60,977 bases of DNA from Herminiimonas sp. (lineage in GTDB: Bacteria; Pseudomonadota; Gammaproteobacteria; Burkholderiales; Burkholderiaceae_D), in contig DAIDBD010000101.1 in the NCBI GenBank assembly GCA_027310305.1, positions 1 through 60,977 on the forward strand, given 5' to 3'. Of the stretch, positions 1 through 8,600 are shown piece by piece. A model generated the notes under the pieces. It saw only the letters and a program-made list of their open reading frames with translations, was not told where the DNA came from and made no database searches. The position numbers and the translations under genes are program-made. Positions within the stretch are counted from its first letter, which is position 1. Every line of letters begins with the position of its first letter.

Positions 1-75
1 AGCAGTGCTCGCACTGCGTCGCGCCGTACGGTGGAGCGGGGAAATTCAGGCGACATGTCGCCTGCCCGCGTAACG

Positions 76-97
76 GTGTTCCCTTGCAAGGGAACAC
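76..97. repeat. 22-bp perfect palindrome
   Basis: The arms GTGTTCCCTT and AAGGGAACAC pair perfectly around a central GC. No T-run follows on either strand, so it is not a classical terminator. It lies in the first 140 bases, where I can assign no gene: a short open frame runs from base 1 to a stop near 138 but resembles no family I know. Confidence 0.4.
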
Positions 98-258
98 TCC
101 CTCCTTGCCGTGCATCCCGCTACGACCGCCAAATCACCTAACTTATTGCTGCGCGGCCCCTAAGCTGCGCATATTCCGGCATGCATCGACTTCAACAAAA
201 CAAATTTCAGCTTCCCTTGCCTGAAACATTTGATTCGGAAATTGGTTGGCCTCGCCGC

Positions 259-293
259 ATGACGTATTTGTAATCTCCATGTCACGTTCGTGA
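259..293 (+). promoter_or_regulatory. Possible CopR/CusR-type box and adjacent inverted repeat
   Basis: Positions 259-274 read ATGACGTATTTGTAAT, matching 12 of 16 bases of the copper box between copR and the cusF-like gene (17932-17947). Eight bases downstream is a second inverted repeat, TCACG-TT-CGTGA (282-293). Both sit about 95-125 bases upstream of the DUF4148 gene. That this is a CopR target is inference from sequence similarity and from the copper genes around it. Confidence 0.35.
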
Positions 294-384
294 TCACATC
301 GGATGCGTAGACTTGTATTCATGGATCGGCGCAATGCCGATCCGGACGCAGCGACTCCACTATATATCGGAAAGGATATTGATC

Positions 385-711
385 ATGAAATCAACTAAAT
401 TGTATGCGGCTATCTCTATCGGCGCCTTGTTTGCAGTTCTCAGTTCCGGCGCATTTGCCGACGACAAGTACAACGGTGAACTGGACTTTAATTCGCAAGA
501 CCCTATCGTATCCACCAAAACGCGCGCTCAGGTCATTGAAGAACTCAAGCAAGCTCAGGCGCAAGGGCAATATCAGCAACCCGAGTATGTCGAGTTCAAA
601 CATGTGATGCCGCACAGCGCACTTTCACGCGCTGAAGTCCGCGCCGAAGCCATTCAGCAATCTGCGGAAAACCACCAGCGTCAACCAGACGATGTTGACT
701 ACGGCGGATAA
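385..711 (+). CDS. DUF4148 family secreted protein
   Basis: This is a small exported protein of 108 residues. A signal peptide (residues 1-25, cleavage after AFA) precedes a hydrophilic mature chain containing KTRAQVIEELKQAQAQGQY, the pattern that defines DUF4148 proteins, which are common and often multicopy in Burkholderiales. The ATG at 385 follows AAAGGATATTGATC, a usable ribosome binding site; an upstream in-frame start at 313 would destroy the signal peptide. Function is unknown. Members are often found near metal resistance genes, and the copper-box-like sequence upstream supports metal-linked expression, but that is inference. Confidence 0.8.
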   Translation: MKSTKLYAAISIGALFAVLSSGAFADDKYNGELDFNSQDPIVSTKTRAQVIEELKQAQAQGQYQQPEYVEFKHVMPHSALSRAEVRAEAIQQSAENHQRQPDDVDYGG

Positions 712-782
712 TGAAATTGCCAGCAAGTTGCGCTTCCTTGCCAAGGATCGGCCTGATAAATGCATCGGCAGCATTCAAATCC

Positions 783-812
783 CTCCCCGGCCTTTTGCTT
801 GACAAGGTCGGG
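783..812. terminator. Possible bidirectional hairpin between convergent genes
   Basis: CCCCGGCCTT and AAGGTCGGGG can form a 10-bp stem with one G-T pair around a nine- to ten-base loop. It lies between the end of the DUF4148 gene and the end of convergent copK. No T-run follows on either side, so its termination strength is doubtful. Confidence 0.35.
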
Positions 813-903
813 GCGCGCCTATTCATGCATTTTTGAAAGGCTGACAGGTTGGCGACTCATTAAAATGATCATATGAGTTCGCGGCTTGAAACAGCAACGT
901 GAT

Positions 904-1191
904 TTACCCGCCTTCATGCCCTTTGCGACTCAACGATTCCAGCCGCATCACTTCGTCGCCATGCATCATGATTTTCTGGCCGTCCTTGGTTTCCATCACC
1001 ATGCCTTTTTTCATGCGGGTCGATCGTCCCAGCTTATCTTCCATGGCCATCTTCCCGTCCTTGAAGATGTATACCGTCGAACCGTCTTTCATTTCGATTG
1101 TCTGCTTGGCCGCCGCCTTTGCGGCGTCGTCGGCGAATGCCGAGAGACCAACGGTGCTGATTACCGCAACCATCAATAGATTTTTCAACAT
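904..1191 (-). CDS. copK: CopK family periplasmic copper-binding protein
   Basis: This 95-residue protein has a signal peptide (about 1-20, ending SAFA before DD) and a mature domain rich in methionine and lysine: DGSTVYIFKDGKMAMEDK, then KKGMVMETKDGQKIMMHGDE, ending KGHEGG. This is the CopK pattern known from Cupriavidus metallidurans plasmids, where the small beta-sandwich protein binds Cu(I) through methionines and then Cu(II) cooperatively in the periplasm. It is the last gene of a probable minus-strand unit with the DUF305 and four-helix genes and starts 48 bases after the latter ends. An AGGAG-like site precedes the ATG. Confidence 0.88.
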   Translation of the reverse strand: MLKNLLMVAVISTVGLSAFADDAAKAAAKQTIEMKDGSTVYIFKDGKMAMEDKLGRSTRMKKGMVMETKDGQKIMMHGDEVMRLESLSRKGHEGG

Positions 1192-1239
1192 TCCATTTCT
1201 CCTTTTAGAAGTGCGACATGTATTGTTTGCCTACAGATT

Positions 1240-1617
1240 TTAATGGGCGGTTGCGCCGGATGCCTGTCCTTTGCCCATCGCTTGCGCGCCAGACGCCATC
1301 CGCCGACATTCGGCTGCACATCGACGGCAGGCTTCTGCGCAACGCTGGCAGTGTTCCATCTGGTGCTGCGCACATTCTTCTGCACAAGCGTCACACACTT
1401 CGGCGCACGCATTACAGATTACGCCTGCGAATTCGCTGTCACGCGCCATGTAGCTTGCCGCCAAACGGCAAAGTTGCGCGCAATCCATATCCAGCTTGAC
1501 GCAGCGTGCCATTTTTTGAACATCCTGTTCAATTAAACAGGAAGCTGCGCAGTGATCGCAAGCGGTAGCGCAGGCATAGCACTCGTCGATACAGGATTGA
1601 TATTGTTCATGAGCCAT
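1240..1617 (-). CDS. Four-helix bundle copper storage protein (Csp-like, DUF326)
   Basis: This protein has 125 residues with 19 cysteines arranged mostly as CxxxC and CxxC along helices (for example CIDECYACATACDHC near the start and CQRCAEACRRCAAEC near the end). The spacing is that of Csp proteins, whose Cys-lined four-helix core stores many Cu(I) ions. No signal or Tat peptide is visible, so it is probably the cytosolic Csp3 type rather than the exported Csp1 type. The C-terminal 20 residues (Met, His, Gly, Ala) look disordered. It lies between the DUF305 gene and copK on the same strand, which suggests a combined cytosolic and periplasmic copper buffer. The inverted repeat AACAAT-GAAA-ATTGTT (1666-1681) upstream could be regulatory. 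Confidence 0.85.
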   Translation of the reverse strand: MAHEQYQSCIDECYACATACDHCAASCLIEQDVQKMARCVKLDMDCAQLCRLAASYMARDSEFAGVICNACAEVCDACAEECAQHQMEHCQRCAEACRRCAAECRRMASGAQAMGKGQASGATAH

Positions 1618-1716
1618 GATTTCTCCATTTTGATTGCTGAAAACACTGATGAATTGGACATCGGTAACAATGAAAATTGTTTCACTGATTGGCCGTAATT
1701 ACAGCGGCATTGCCAT

Positions 1717-2403
1717 TTAACTGTGCTTTCCCGCAGTGTTCATGGTCGGCTGATAATCGCAGACATTGAATTTTTTACACAACTGCATGCGCATATCGTT
1801 AATCTGCCGGGTCTGGTTGCCGACGATGCCTTCGCAATAATGTTTCAACGGATCATGCTGGACATCGGCTTTGACCCGGCAGTTCTGGCTCGGCATTAAC
1901 GCCCGATAATGATGACTGCTGAATACCTCTAAAAACTCTCGGTTGAACTGCGCGCCGGCGCTCGTCTGTTCCAGCAACTGGATTGCCCGCTGATTTTCCG
2001 GCAACACCTGCGGCGTGTGATCGACGCCGTACCAGTCCTTCAAAAACCGCTGCGCAGTAACGATTTCTTCACGTTGCACCCTGTTTTCCTGTCTTGCCAT
2101 CGACTTGATTTCATCGTCGCTTGCCTTGGCCGGGGTGGCAGAGGTATCCGGTGTAGGGGATGTTCCTTCCTGCGGATTTTTCACCATCGCATCCCGCTGC
2201 AAATCCGTTCCCGCAGCCAATTCGGTCATGCGCAAGGCCGAATAATGATGATTGATGATGAACGTCAGATAGTCCTTTTCAAATTGCGCAGTCAAGCCGC
2301 GACCGGCGCTGTCCGCATGTGCAGGGGTTGCAAAAATTGCACCTATCGATAGGGCGGCTATCGCATGCAAAGTTTTGGAAAAGCACCTCGTGCTTTTGGT
2401 CAT
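1717..2403 (-). CDS. DUF305-like exported protein
   Basis: This 228-residue protein has a long signal peptide (about 1-30, ending THAHA-type before DSAG). The mature part repeats two helical halves, each with an HHY motif: FIINHHYSALRMTELA near residue 50 and FSSHHYRALMPSQNC near 170. This paired His pattern resembles DUF305 (ferritin-like, often next to copper and other metal genes), although the usual HHxxA motif is degenerate. A Pro/Thr/Ala-rich spacer (about 77-95) separates the first helix from the middle. Four cysteines occur near the C-terminus. It heads a minus-strand unit with the Csp-like gene and copK. The metal-related role is inferred from the family and neighbours. Confidence 0.65.
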   Translation of the reverse strand: MTKSTRCFSKTLHAIAALSIGAIFATPAHADSAGRGLTAQFEKDYLTFIINHHYSALRMTELAAGTDLQRDAMVKNPQEGTSPTPDTSATPAKASDDEIKSMARQENRVQREEIVTAQRFLKDWYGVDHTPQVLPENQRAIQLLEQTSAGAQFNREFLEVFSSHHYRALMPSQNCRVKADVQHDPLKHYCEGIVGNQTRQINDMRMQLCKKFNVCDYQPTMNTAGKHS

Positions 2404-2591
2404 ATGAATACTCCTTTAACAAATAATCGATCCGGCGCCTTTCATAAAAAGAGCGGCCCTATGCTTGTTGAGCATGCCTTGAAACGACCTGTTGATAAAA
2501 ACGTAGATTGATTAAGCAAAAAACATACCGCATAAAAGAGGGCGCCAAAAATTGTGGTGTTGCCGAGAGAAATAAAATAGGACGCTAATGC

Positions 2592-2836
2592 ATGCCGGGC
2601 TATAAAGCCAGGGAGATCGATATCAAGGAAGCGTTACGCAACGGGCAATCCGCTACTTCCAAGTTACAGTTGAAATACCATGTTCCCACGCAAGGCAGCA
2701 TTGACGGCAATACCGTAGAAATGGACGTGGAGCGGGCAAAATTTACCGAGAATGCCCTGTGTACGAATTTGAAGTCGACAGGGTGAGAGGGCATTACAAG
2801 GATATGGAGGATTTGTTAAAAAATACGCCGTATTAA
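2592..2836 (+). pseudogene. flgB: flgB remnant (flagellar basal-body rod protein), truncated and frameshifted
   Basis: The reading frame from 2592 encodes PGYKAREIDIKEALRNG, then LKYHVPTQGSIDGNTVEMD and VERAKFTENAL, which is the conserved C-terminal half of FlgB. The intact protein is about 130 residues or more; the first 35-40 residues of the rod protein are absent and the middle linker is shortened. After codon NAL near 2757 the match moves to another frame (YEFEVDRVRGHYKDMEDLL, stop at 2834-2836), consistent with a one-base loss. Another frame change just before 2592 seems to separate an ANA tail from PGYK. No other flagellar gene is near. It is a dead fragment, probably left by an insertion or deletion at the island edge. 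Confidence 0.8.
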
Positions 2837-2912
2837 TGTTTGGCAATTGCGATCTGATCGGACAGTCACCTGATTTGACTTGTGCAGATGTCGGATCAAA
2901 TCAGATCCATTA

Positions 2913-3011
2913 CAGATAACGATCGGCTTACTGCGGTCTCTGTTCCATTGCATCCCAATTCACTTGAATAGGTTCGTTGTGACACGCGCTTGCGCCGTAT
3001 TTCGCAACGAA
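2913..3011. repeat. 99-bp direct repeat, copy 1
   Basis: This segment recurs at 5581-5679 in the same orientation with three mismatches in 99 bases by eye. Together the copies bracket the eptA-pap2 pair. On the minus strand each copy encodes the same protein tail (CHNEPIQVNWDAMEQ) followed by a stop codon. Confidence 0.9.
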
Positions 3012-3179
3012 AAATCTGACAGGCTCGTCATTGACATGGGTGTCCTTTGCATTGCACCGAATTTCACCTTCCATTTCTACACCATGGTTGGAAAAGCCGA
3101 AGGAAGCTGGATCTTTTCGCGTTTCCTCCCTCCCGTCATACACAACTTCCGGGCATAACTCACGAATTTTCTCTCTCAG
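2928..3179 (-). pseudogene. C-terminal fragment of an unrecognised protein
   Basis: An open minus-strand frame ends at 2928 and reads REKIRELCPEVVYDG, then SFGFSNHGVEMEGEIRCN, then FVAKYGASACHNEPIQVN and WDAMEQRPQ. It begins inside the 3' end of the pap2 gene in another frame, with only a weak GTG at 3143 as a possible start. The last 27 codons recur almost unchanged at 5596-5679, also ending in a stop, which argues that this is real but truncated coding sequence. I do not recognise the family. Confidence 0.4.
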
Positions 3180-3789
3180 TAGAGGCGTCTCCGACCGTCG
3201 GCAGCATGCGGTCTTTCATTCTGTCGGAAGTAAAAATCGCGGCCATCAAAAGACCTACCAGAGCACCGGCTATCACTGCAGTCACCGTGTGGTCGTTCAG
3301 TGCGACACGCGCATACATGGTCAGCAAAAGAATAGGTACGAGGTAGAGCAAGTGCTTAAATCCGTATCGCCTGCTCACAAAATATACAGCGCTGGAAGCC
3401 AGCGAGGAGTGACCGGAAGGCATGTTGTGCTTACTGCCAGGCCTACTCGGTCTTTCGCCCAGTCGTGTACCCCAAATCTCCCATTTGTCTACGAGTCTCT
3501 TAAGGCCATGCGTTGCCACTGTACCGGAAATGCCCACATAAACTAGTTGTATCATGCCGATCTTGTCCTTTAGCAGGATGGGGAGAGCCACCTGAGCAAT
3601 TGTGTTGGTAAATCGGAGATAGTTTTCGGTGACGCGAACCAATGACGAATTGCCGTCCGTGCGAGGAGTGCGATAGCTTTGCAGGTCTGTGGGGTACGGC
3701 AGGGAAAGCATGATTCCAATCAAGCAAGCGAAGATGAACCACCTGGGTCTTTGAACCCGAGTGTAAGCCTGTTTCATTAAATTCCACAT
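3160..3789 (-). CDS. PAP2-family membrane phosphatase, partner of eptA
   Basis: This is a 209-residue membrane protein of the phosphatidic acid phosphatase type 2 superfamily. The catalytic signature is visible: K...GERPSRPGSKHNMPSGHSS in the middle (K-x6-RP and PSGH motifs), followed by ARVALNDHTVTAV as the third motif (R...H). Several hydrophobic segments surround it. It would remove phosphates from lipid A or undecaprenyl/phosphatidyl lipids at the outer face of the inner membrane. The ATG at 3789 follows AGGA seven bases upstream and lies eight bases after the eptA stop codon, so the pair is probably cotranscribed. Known mcr elements also pair a phosphoethanolamine transferase with a pap2 gene. 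Confidence 0.85.
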   Translation of the reverse strand: MWNLMKQAYTRVQRPRWFIFACLIGIMLSLPYPTDLQSYRTPRTDGNSSLVRVTENYLRFTNTIAQVALPILLKDKIGMIQLVYVGISGTVATHGLKRLVDKWEIWGTRLGERPSRPGSKHNMPSGHSSLASSAVYFVSRRYGFKHLLYLVPILLLTMYARVALNDHTVTAVIAGALVGLLMAAIFTSDRMKDRMLPTVGDASTERENS

Positions 3790-3796
3790 ATTTGTC

Positions 3797-5473
3797 CTAT
3801 TTGGTTTCGCCACTGAATATATCGAGCTGGCGGTTGTAAATCTCACTTCGCATGTCGAAGGCTCCCATGACGCTATGGAATACGTTTTCATGGGAGTGAC
3901 TTGTTTGCTGAACCAACTGGGCCATGGGAACTCCCTTTTTATGCTTGAATGTGTCGGACATCCAAACCAGGAAAGGAATGTCCTTCTGGACGTCGGGAGC
4001 AATGGAATATGGTGTTCCATGCAAGTACAGACCATATTCGCCCAAAGACTCGCCGTGGTCGGAGACGTACATCAGCATGGTGGCAGCCTTTGGAAATGCC
4101 TTTAACAACCCAATCGCCCGATGCAGGAAATGGTCGGTGTACAGGATTGCATTGTCATAAGCGTTCACCAACTCCTCGTTTGTGCACTGATGCAATTCAA
4201 CCGACTTGCACACCGGCTGGAATACCTCGAACTGTTTCGGATATTTAGTGTAATAGGAGGGTCCGTGGCTGCCGCTTTGATGGAGAACGACAAAGATTTT
4301 TTCCCGTGTAGAGGATCGAATGCGTTGATCGAGCGCATGCAGCAACACTTCATCGTAGCCGCAGGTATCTCCTTGACACTCTCGCCGAAGGTCTTCCGCG
4401 CGTTGGTAGGTTTGAACCTTAAGCGGGGGCTCGCCCCAATTGTTGGTTCGCCAGATTACATCGATGCCATGCCTTTGAAGATAGCTCGGCAGCGGTTCAT
4501 ATGACTGGGAAAACTGCCGGCTGGGATCGATATGGGACAGTATGCAAAGCAATGATGCCGTGGTGTAGGTGGCGCAAGCGCGTGAACGCGGCAATGCAAC
4601 GACACCGGATTCAGCCAACAAAGGATTGGTCGGGCGCCGATATCCGTAAAGTGAAAAGTTCTGCGCCCTGGCGGATTCGCCTATCACAAGAAAAACGATA
4701 GTCTTTTCGTTGGCAACAAAGCTCGCCGCCGGAAGTAATGTCTGTTCGCGCGACGTCGAGAGATGATCAGCATAATGTCTCGATGCATTGACGACGTAGG
4801 ACCAAGGCATGATCATCCCACCCAGTCTACGGGCATTTTTGTCAATCCACAGCCATGTTTTCGAGCTGGCATAAAGCCAGCCCACGCCGATCAGCAAAAC
4901 GAGGAACAAAAATATCGCTCGCCGGAGCAAGCCGGTTCTCTGGATCTGAACCTTGGACAGGAACCAGCAGGGCAACACACCGAGCACCAGCAGATACACC
5001 AGCAGCTTGGGATGAAAAAAGCTGCTTGCCTCTGCAAAGTTGGTGTTGAACACATTGCCCATCATGGATTTATCCAGCACCACTCGATAGGTTTCGACAA
5101 AGTAGAGTGCAAACGCATTGCACAGCGCGAAAAGCATGCAAGCGGGCTTGAGCAAACGCTGCGAGACCAGGGATAACAGGGAAAGAATCAAGGTTGTGAC
5201 GAAAGCCACCAGAAAGAACAACGTGGCTAATGTCAAAGCGCCATTGAACGAGGAATAGTCGAGGTTGGCGACTGCAAACGAGTAAAGCGGCCCATGGTAG
5301 AGTGCTGCGTTGGCCAGTGCAATCGCAACGATGAATCCGGTCACGCGCGGGTTCCCGTGCAAGGTTCGGTCGACGGCCTTGAGCCGACTGAAGAGCCCGG
5401 ACAAGGTCCGGTTCGAATAATGAAGCCGCTGTGCACAGCGGGAGATAGCCGAATCTTGCAGATCATTCATCAT
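3797..5473 (-). CDS. eptA: Lipid A phosphoethanolamine transferase (EptA/MCR family)
   Basis: This inner-membrane enzyme of 558 residues moves phosphoethanolamine from phosphatidylethanolamine to lipid A, which lowers the negative surface charge and gives resistance to polymyxins. Five hydrophobic segments (about 45-200) precede a periplasmic sulfatase-fold domain. Visible active-site elements are the Zn ligand Glu in IGESARAQN (about 266), the nucleophile Thr in CATYTTASLLC (304 or 305, flanked by a likely disulfide C300-C310), HQSGSHGPSYYTKYP, and SDHGESLGEYGLYLHG. The N-terminus is slightly longer than usual. Start ATG ATG at 5473/5470. Upstream lies an exact copy of the czcC promoter and leader (5490-5583), so expression may follow metal signals rather than PmrAB. 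The pair is bracketed by 99-bp repeats. Confidence 0.92.
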   Translation of the reverse strand: MMNDLQDSAISRCAQRLHYSNRTLSGLFSRLKAVDRTLHGNPRVTGFIVAIALANAALYHGPLYSFAVANLDYSSFNGALTLATLFFLVAFVTTLILSLLSLVSQRLLKPACMLFALCNAFALYFVETYRVVLDKSMMGNVFNTNFAEASSFFHPKLLVYLLVLGVLPCWFLSKVQIQRTGLLRRAIFLFLVLLIGVGWLYASSKTWLWIDKNARRLGGMIMPWSYVVNASRHYADHLSTSREQTLLPAASFVANEKTIVFLVIGESARAQNFSLYGYRRPTNPLLAESGVVALPRSRACATYTTASLLCILSHIDPSRQFSQSYEPLPSYLQRHGIDVIWRTNNWGEPPLKVQTYQRAEDLRRECQGDTCGYDEVLLHALDQRIRSSTREKIFVVLHQSGSHGPSYYTKYPKQFEVFQPVCKSVELHQCTNEELVNAYDNAILYTDHFLHRAIGLLKAFPKAATMLMYVSDHGESLGEYGLYLHGTPYSIAPDVQKDIPFLVWMSDTFKHKKGVPMAQLVQQTSHSHENVFHSVMGAFDMRSEIYNRQLDIFSGETK

Positions 5474-5504
5474 TAATCAAATTCCTTTGAAAAAACCTGC
5501 GCAT
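5463..5504 (-). CDS. 13-codon leader peptide created by fused czcC start
   Basis: The captured czcC start region keeps its AAGGAG ribosome binding site and ATG. Its first five codons (MRRFF) now read on as QRNLINDE and stop at 5463-5465, overlapping the eptA ATG (5473) in another frame. Termination next to the eptA start could couple translation of the two. Whether it is translated is inference; the geometry is directly seen. Confidence 0.45.
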   Translation of the reverse strand: MRRFFQRNLINDE

Positions 5505-5583
5505 GCAAACTCCTTGTGAACCGAGAATAGACCCGACCGACGATCAATGGCCCGATAAAAATGAAACACGATTCGTCAGTCAG
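5490..5583 (-). promoter_or_regulatory. Duplicate of the czcC promoter region upstream of eptA
   Basis: All 94 bases are identical to 11735-11828. The copy contains the upstream region, ribosome binding site and first five codons of czcC, ending where eptA sequence begins. On its outer side it joins the 99-bp repeat with a shared CAG. Both copies read on the minus strand towards the gene they precede. A TATTCT hexamer serves as a plausible -10 with no good -35, as expected for an activator-dependent promoter. Confidence 0.9.
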
Positions 5584-5679
5584 ATAACGATCGGCTTACT
5601 GCAGTCCCTGTTCCATTGCATCCCAATTCACTTGAATAGGTTCGTTGTGACACGCGCTTGCGCCGCATTTCGCAACGAA
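5581..5679. repeat. 99-bp direct repeat, copy 2, with 27-codon protein tail
   Basis: This is the second copy of 2913-3011. On the minus strand, 5679 to 5596 encodes FVAKCGASACHNEPIQVN and WDAMEQGLQ with a stop. Its 5' side is cut off directly downstream of the czcA stop codon. It marks the right junction of the eptA-pap2 insertion. Confidence 0.88.
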
Positions 5680-5692
5680 CCCGTGAATAAAG

Positions 5693-8600
5693 TCAAGATG
5701 CATGCGTAGCTTCAGTATGCAAAATCAGGTTCTCCTTGGATTCGTTGACGGGCTCGTCCCGGTCTTTTCGGTGCGCAAATTGGTATAACAGCGGTAGCAC
5801 CAATAACGTTAAAAGCGTCGACGATAAAATTCCGCCAATGACCACCGTCGCGAGCGGACGTTGCACTTCTGCACCTGTGCCCGTGGCAATCGCCATCGGT
5901 ATGAATCCGAGCGACGCCACCAATGCTGTCATCAATACCGGTCGCAAGCGGGTCAAGGCGCCTTCGCTGATCGCTGCATCGAGCGACCTGCCTTCTTCGC
6001 GCAACGTACGGATGAATGAAATCATCACCAATCCGTTCAACACCGCCACGCCCGACAAGGCGATGAAGCCCACTGCGGCAGAAATTGAAATGGGAATATC
6101 ACGCAGCCACAGTGCGACGAATCCCCCTGTCAACGCAAACGGAATCCCGGTAAACACCAACAAGCCATCCTTGACGCTGCCAAACATCACGAACAACAGG
6201 ATGAATACCATGAATAACGCGACCGGTATTACGATTTGCAGGCGCCGGGTAGCCGATTGCAACTGCTCGAATTGCCCGCCCCAAGTGGTCCAGTAACCGG
6301 CTGGAATCTTCACCGCCTGTTGAATCCGTTGCTCGGCCTCGGTGACAAACGAGCCAATATCGCGGCCGCGTACATTGGCGCTGACCACGATACGCCGCTT
6401 GCCATCTTCCCGGCTAATCTGGTTGGGTCCCGGAGCAAGTTCCAAACTGGCGACTTCCGCCAGCGGTACATAAGTCGTTTGTCCTTCCTTGCCTTTGCTT
6501 CGCGGCAGGGGAATAGGCAATCGCTTGATGGCTTCAATATCGCTGCGCAGATTTTCAGGGAGGCGAACGATGATGCTGAAGCGCCGATCTCCTTGAAACA
6601 AGGTTCCCGATTCGCGTCCGCTGATGGCAATGGCCACGGCATCTTGCACATCGCCCACATTCAAGCCATAACGCGACGTTTTCTCGCGATCGGTATTGAC
6701 TGTCAGCATCGGCAAACCGGTGGTTTGCTCCACTTTCACATCGGCGGCGCCGGCCATTTTTTCAAGGGTGGCGGCAATGGTTGCGGCTGTCGCGTTCAAC
6801 ACTTCCATGTCGTCGCCAAACACTTTAACGGCCACATCGCTGCGGACACCGGAAATCATTTCATTGAATCGGCTTTGAATCGGCTGAGAAATTTCATATT
6901 TATTACCCGGCAGCGTCTCGAGGGTAGTTTGAATGGCTGCAATCAATTCATCGCGCGATTTTTTAGGCTTGGGCCATTGATCTTCCGGCTTGAGCATGAC
7001 ATAGCCGTCCGTCAAGTTCGGCGGCAACGGGTCGGATGCGATTTCCGCCGATCCCGTTCGGCTAAACGCGCGCTCGACTTCGGGAAATTTCGCAACAAGC
7101 GTCCGCTCGATTTGCTGCTGCATCGCTGTGGATTGCGTAAGACTCGTGCCCGGGATGCGAGTAGATGTGACTAGAAAATCGCCCTCGCTCAAACTTGGCA
7201 CAAATTCCCTGCCCAACTGCGTTGCAAGCAACCCCGACAGGACGAGCATCACCAGCGCAAAGGCAAGCACCACGGGACGATTCAGCATCACCCAATTCAA
7301 TGTGGGCGTATATAGCTGTTTGGCCCAACGTATCAGGAATCCTTCCTTCTCCGCCACCTTGCTGCCGATGAACAGCGCGACGGCAGCCGGAATGAACGTG
7401 ACCGACAAGATCATCGCTCCCAGCAAGGCGGTGACCACCGTAAATGCCATCGGGTGGAACATTTTTCCTTCCACGCCGGTCAGTGTAAAGATCGGTATAT
7501 AGACAATCATGATGATGGCCTGGCCGAACAGCAATGGCCGGCGCGCTTCTTTTGCCGCGGCGAATACTTCGTGAAACCGCTCGCTTTGCGTAAGCGGTCG
7601 CCCATGATGCGCCTGAGCATGGGCCAGGCGCCGAACGCAGTTTTCAACAATGACGACGGCGCCATCAATGATGATGCCGAAGTCCAGCGCGCCCAGGCTC
7701 ATCAGATTGGCGCTGACCTTGAACTGCACCATGCCGATGAAAGTGAATAGCATGGCCAATGGAATGACCGTCGCGGTAATCAGTGCAGCGCGAATATTGC
7801 CGAGAAACAAAAACAAGATCACGATGACAAGAACCGCTCCTTCAAACAGATTTTCCTTGACGGTAGTGATCGCCTTGTTGACCAGCACGGTACGGTCATA
7901 GACGGTGACAGCTTGCACCCCTGGCGGCAGCGAGCGATTGATTTCTTTCATCTTCGCATCGACTGCCTGGGATACGGTTCTGCTGTTCTGACCGATCAGC
8001 ATGAAGACCGTGCCAAGCACCACTTCCTTGCCGTTTTCGGTCGCTGAGCCTGAACGCAATTCGCGACCGATATCGACGTCGCCCACATCGCGAATACGGA
8101 TAGGCACCCCATCCACATTGCCGAGAATGACATTCTTGATGTCTTCAATCGAGCTGACTTGGCCCGGGGCGCGAATCAGGTATTGTTCGCCGCGCTTTTC
8201 GATATAGCCGGCGCCGACATTGCTGTTATTGCGATCGAGGGCCGTGACGACATCCTGAAGGGTCATTCCGTAGGAAGACAGTTTTGCGGGAACCGGCGCG
8301 ACCTGGAACTCCTTGGCATAGCCGCCGATCGAATTGATTTCAGTCACGCCCACCACGTTGCGCAGTTGGGGTTTGATGATCCAGTCCTGAATTTCACGCA
8401 GGTCGGTCGGCGTGTAAGGCGTGCCGTCCGGTTTCTTTGCGCCATCCCTGGCATTGACGGTCCATAGGTATATTTCGCCCAATCCGGTCGAGATCGGTCC
8501 CATGGCCGGAGCAATACCCGGCGGCAGCTTTTCTTTCGCCTCCTGAATACGCTGATTGACCAGCTGCCGGGCGAAATAGATGTCGGTACCGTCTTTGAAG

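Noticed and set aside
1-138. Open frame from the left edge reading SSARTASRRTVERG and on to a stop near 138
   Set aside because: Too short, Arg/Cys-rich by chance of GC composition and not like any family I know; it may be the end of a gene outside but I cannot support that.
2870-2908. Inverted TGATTTGA and TCAAATCA separated by about 17 bases after the flgB remnant
   Set aside because: Long loop and no T-run; likely chance in AT-rich sequence.
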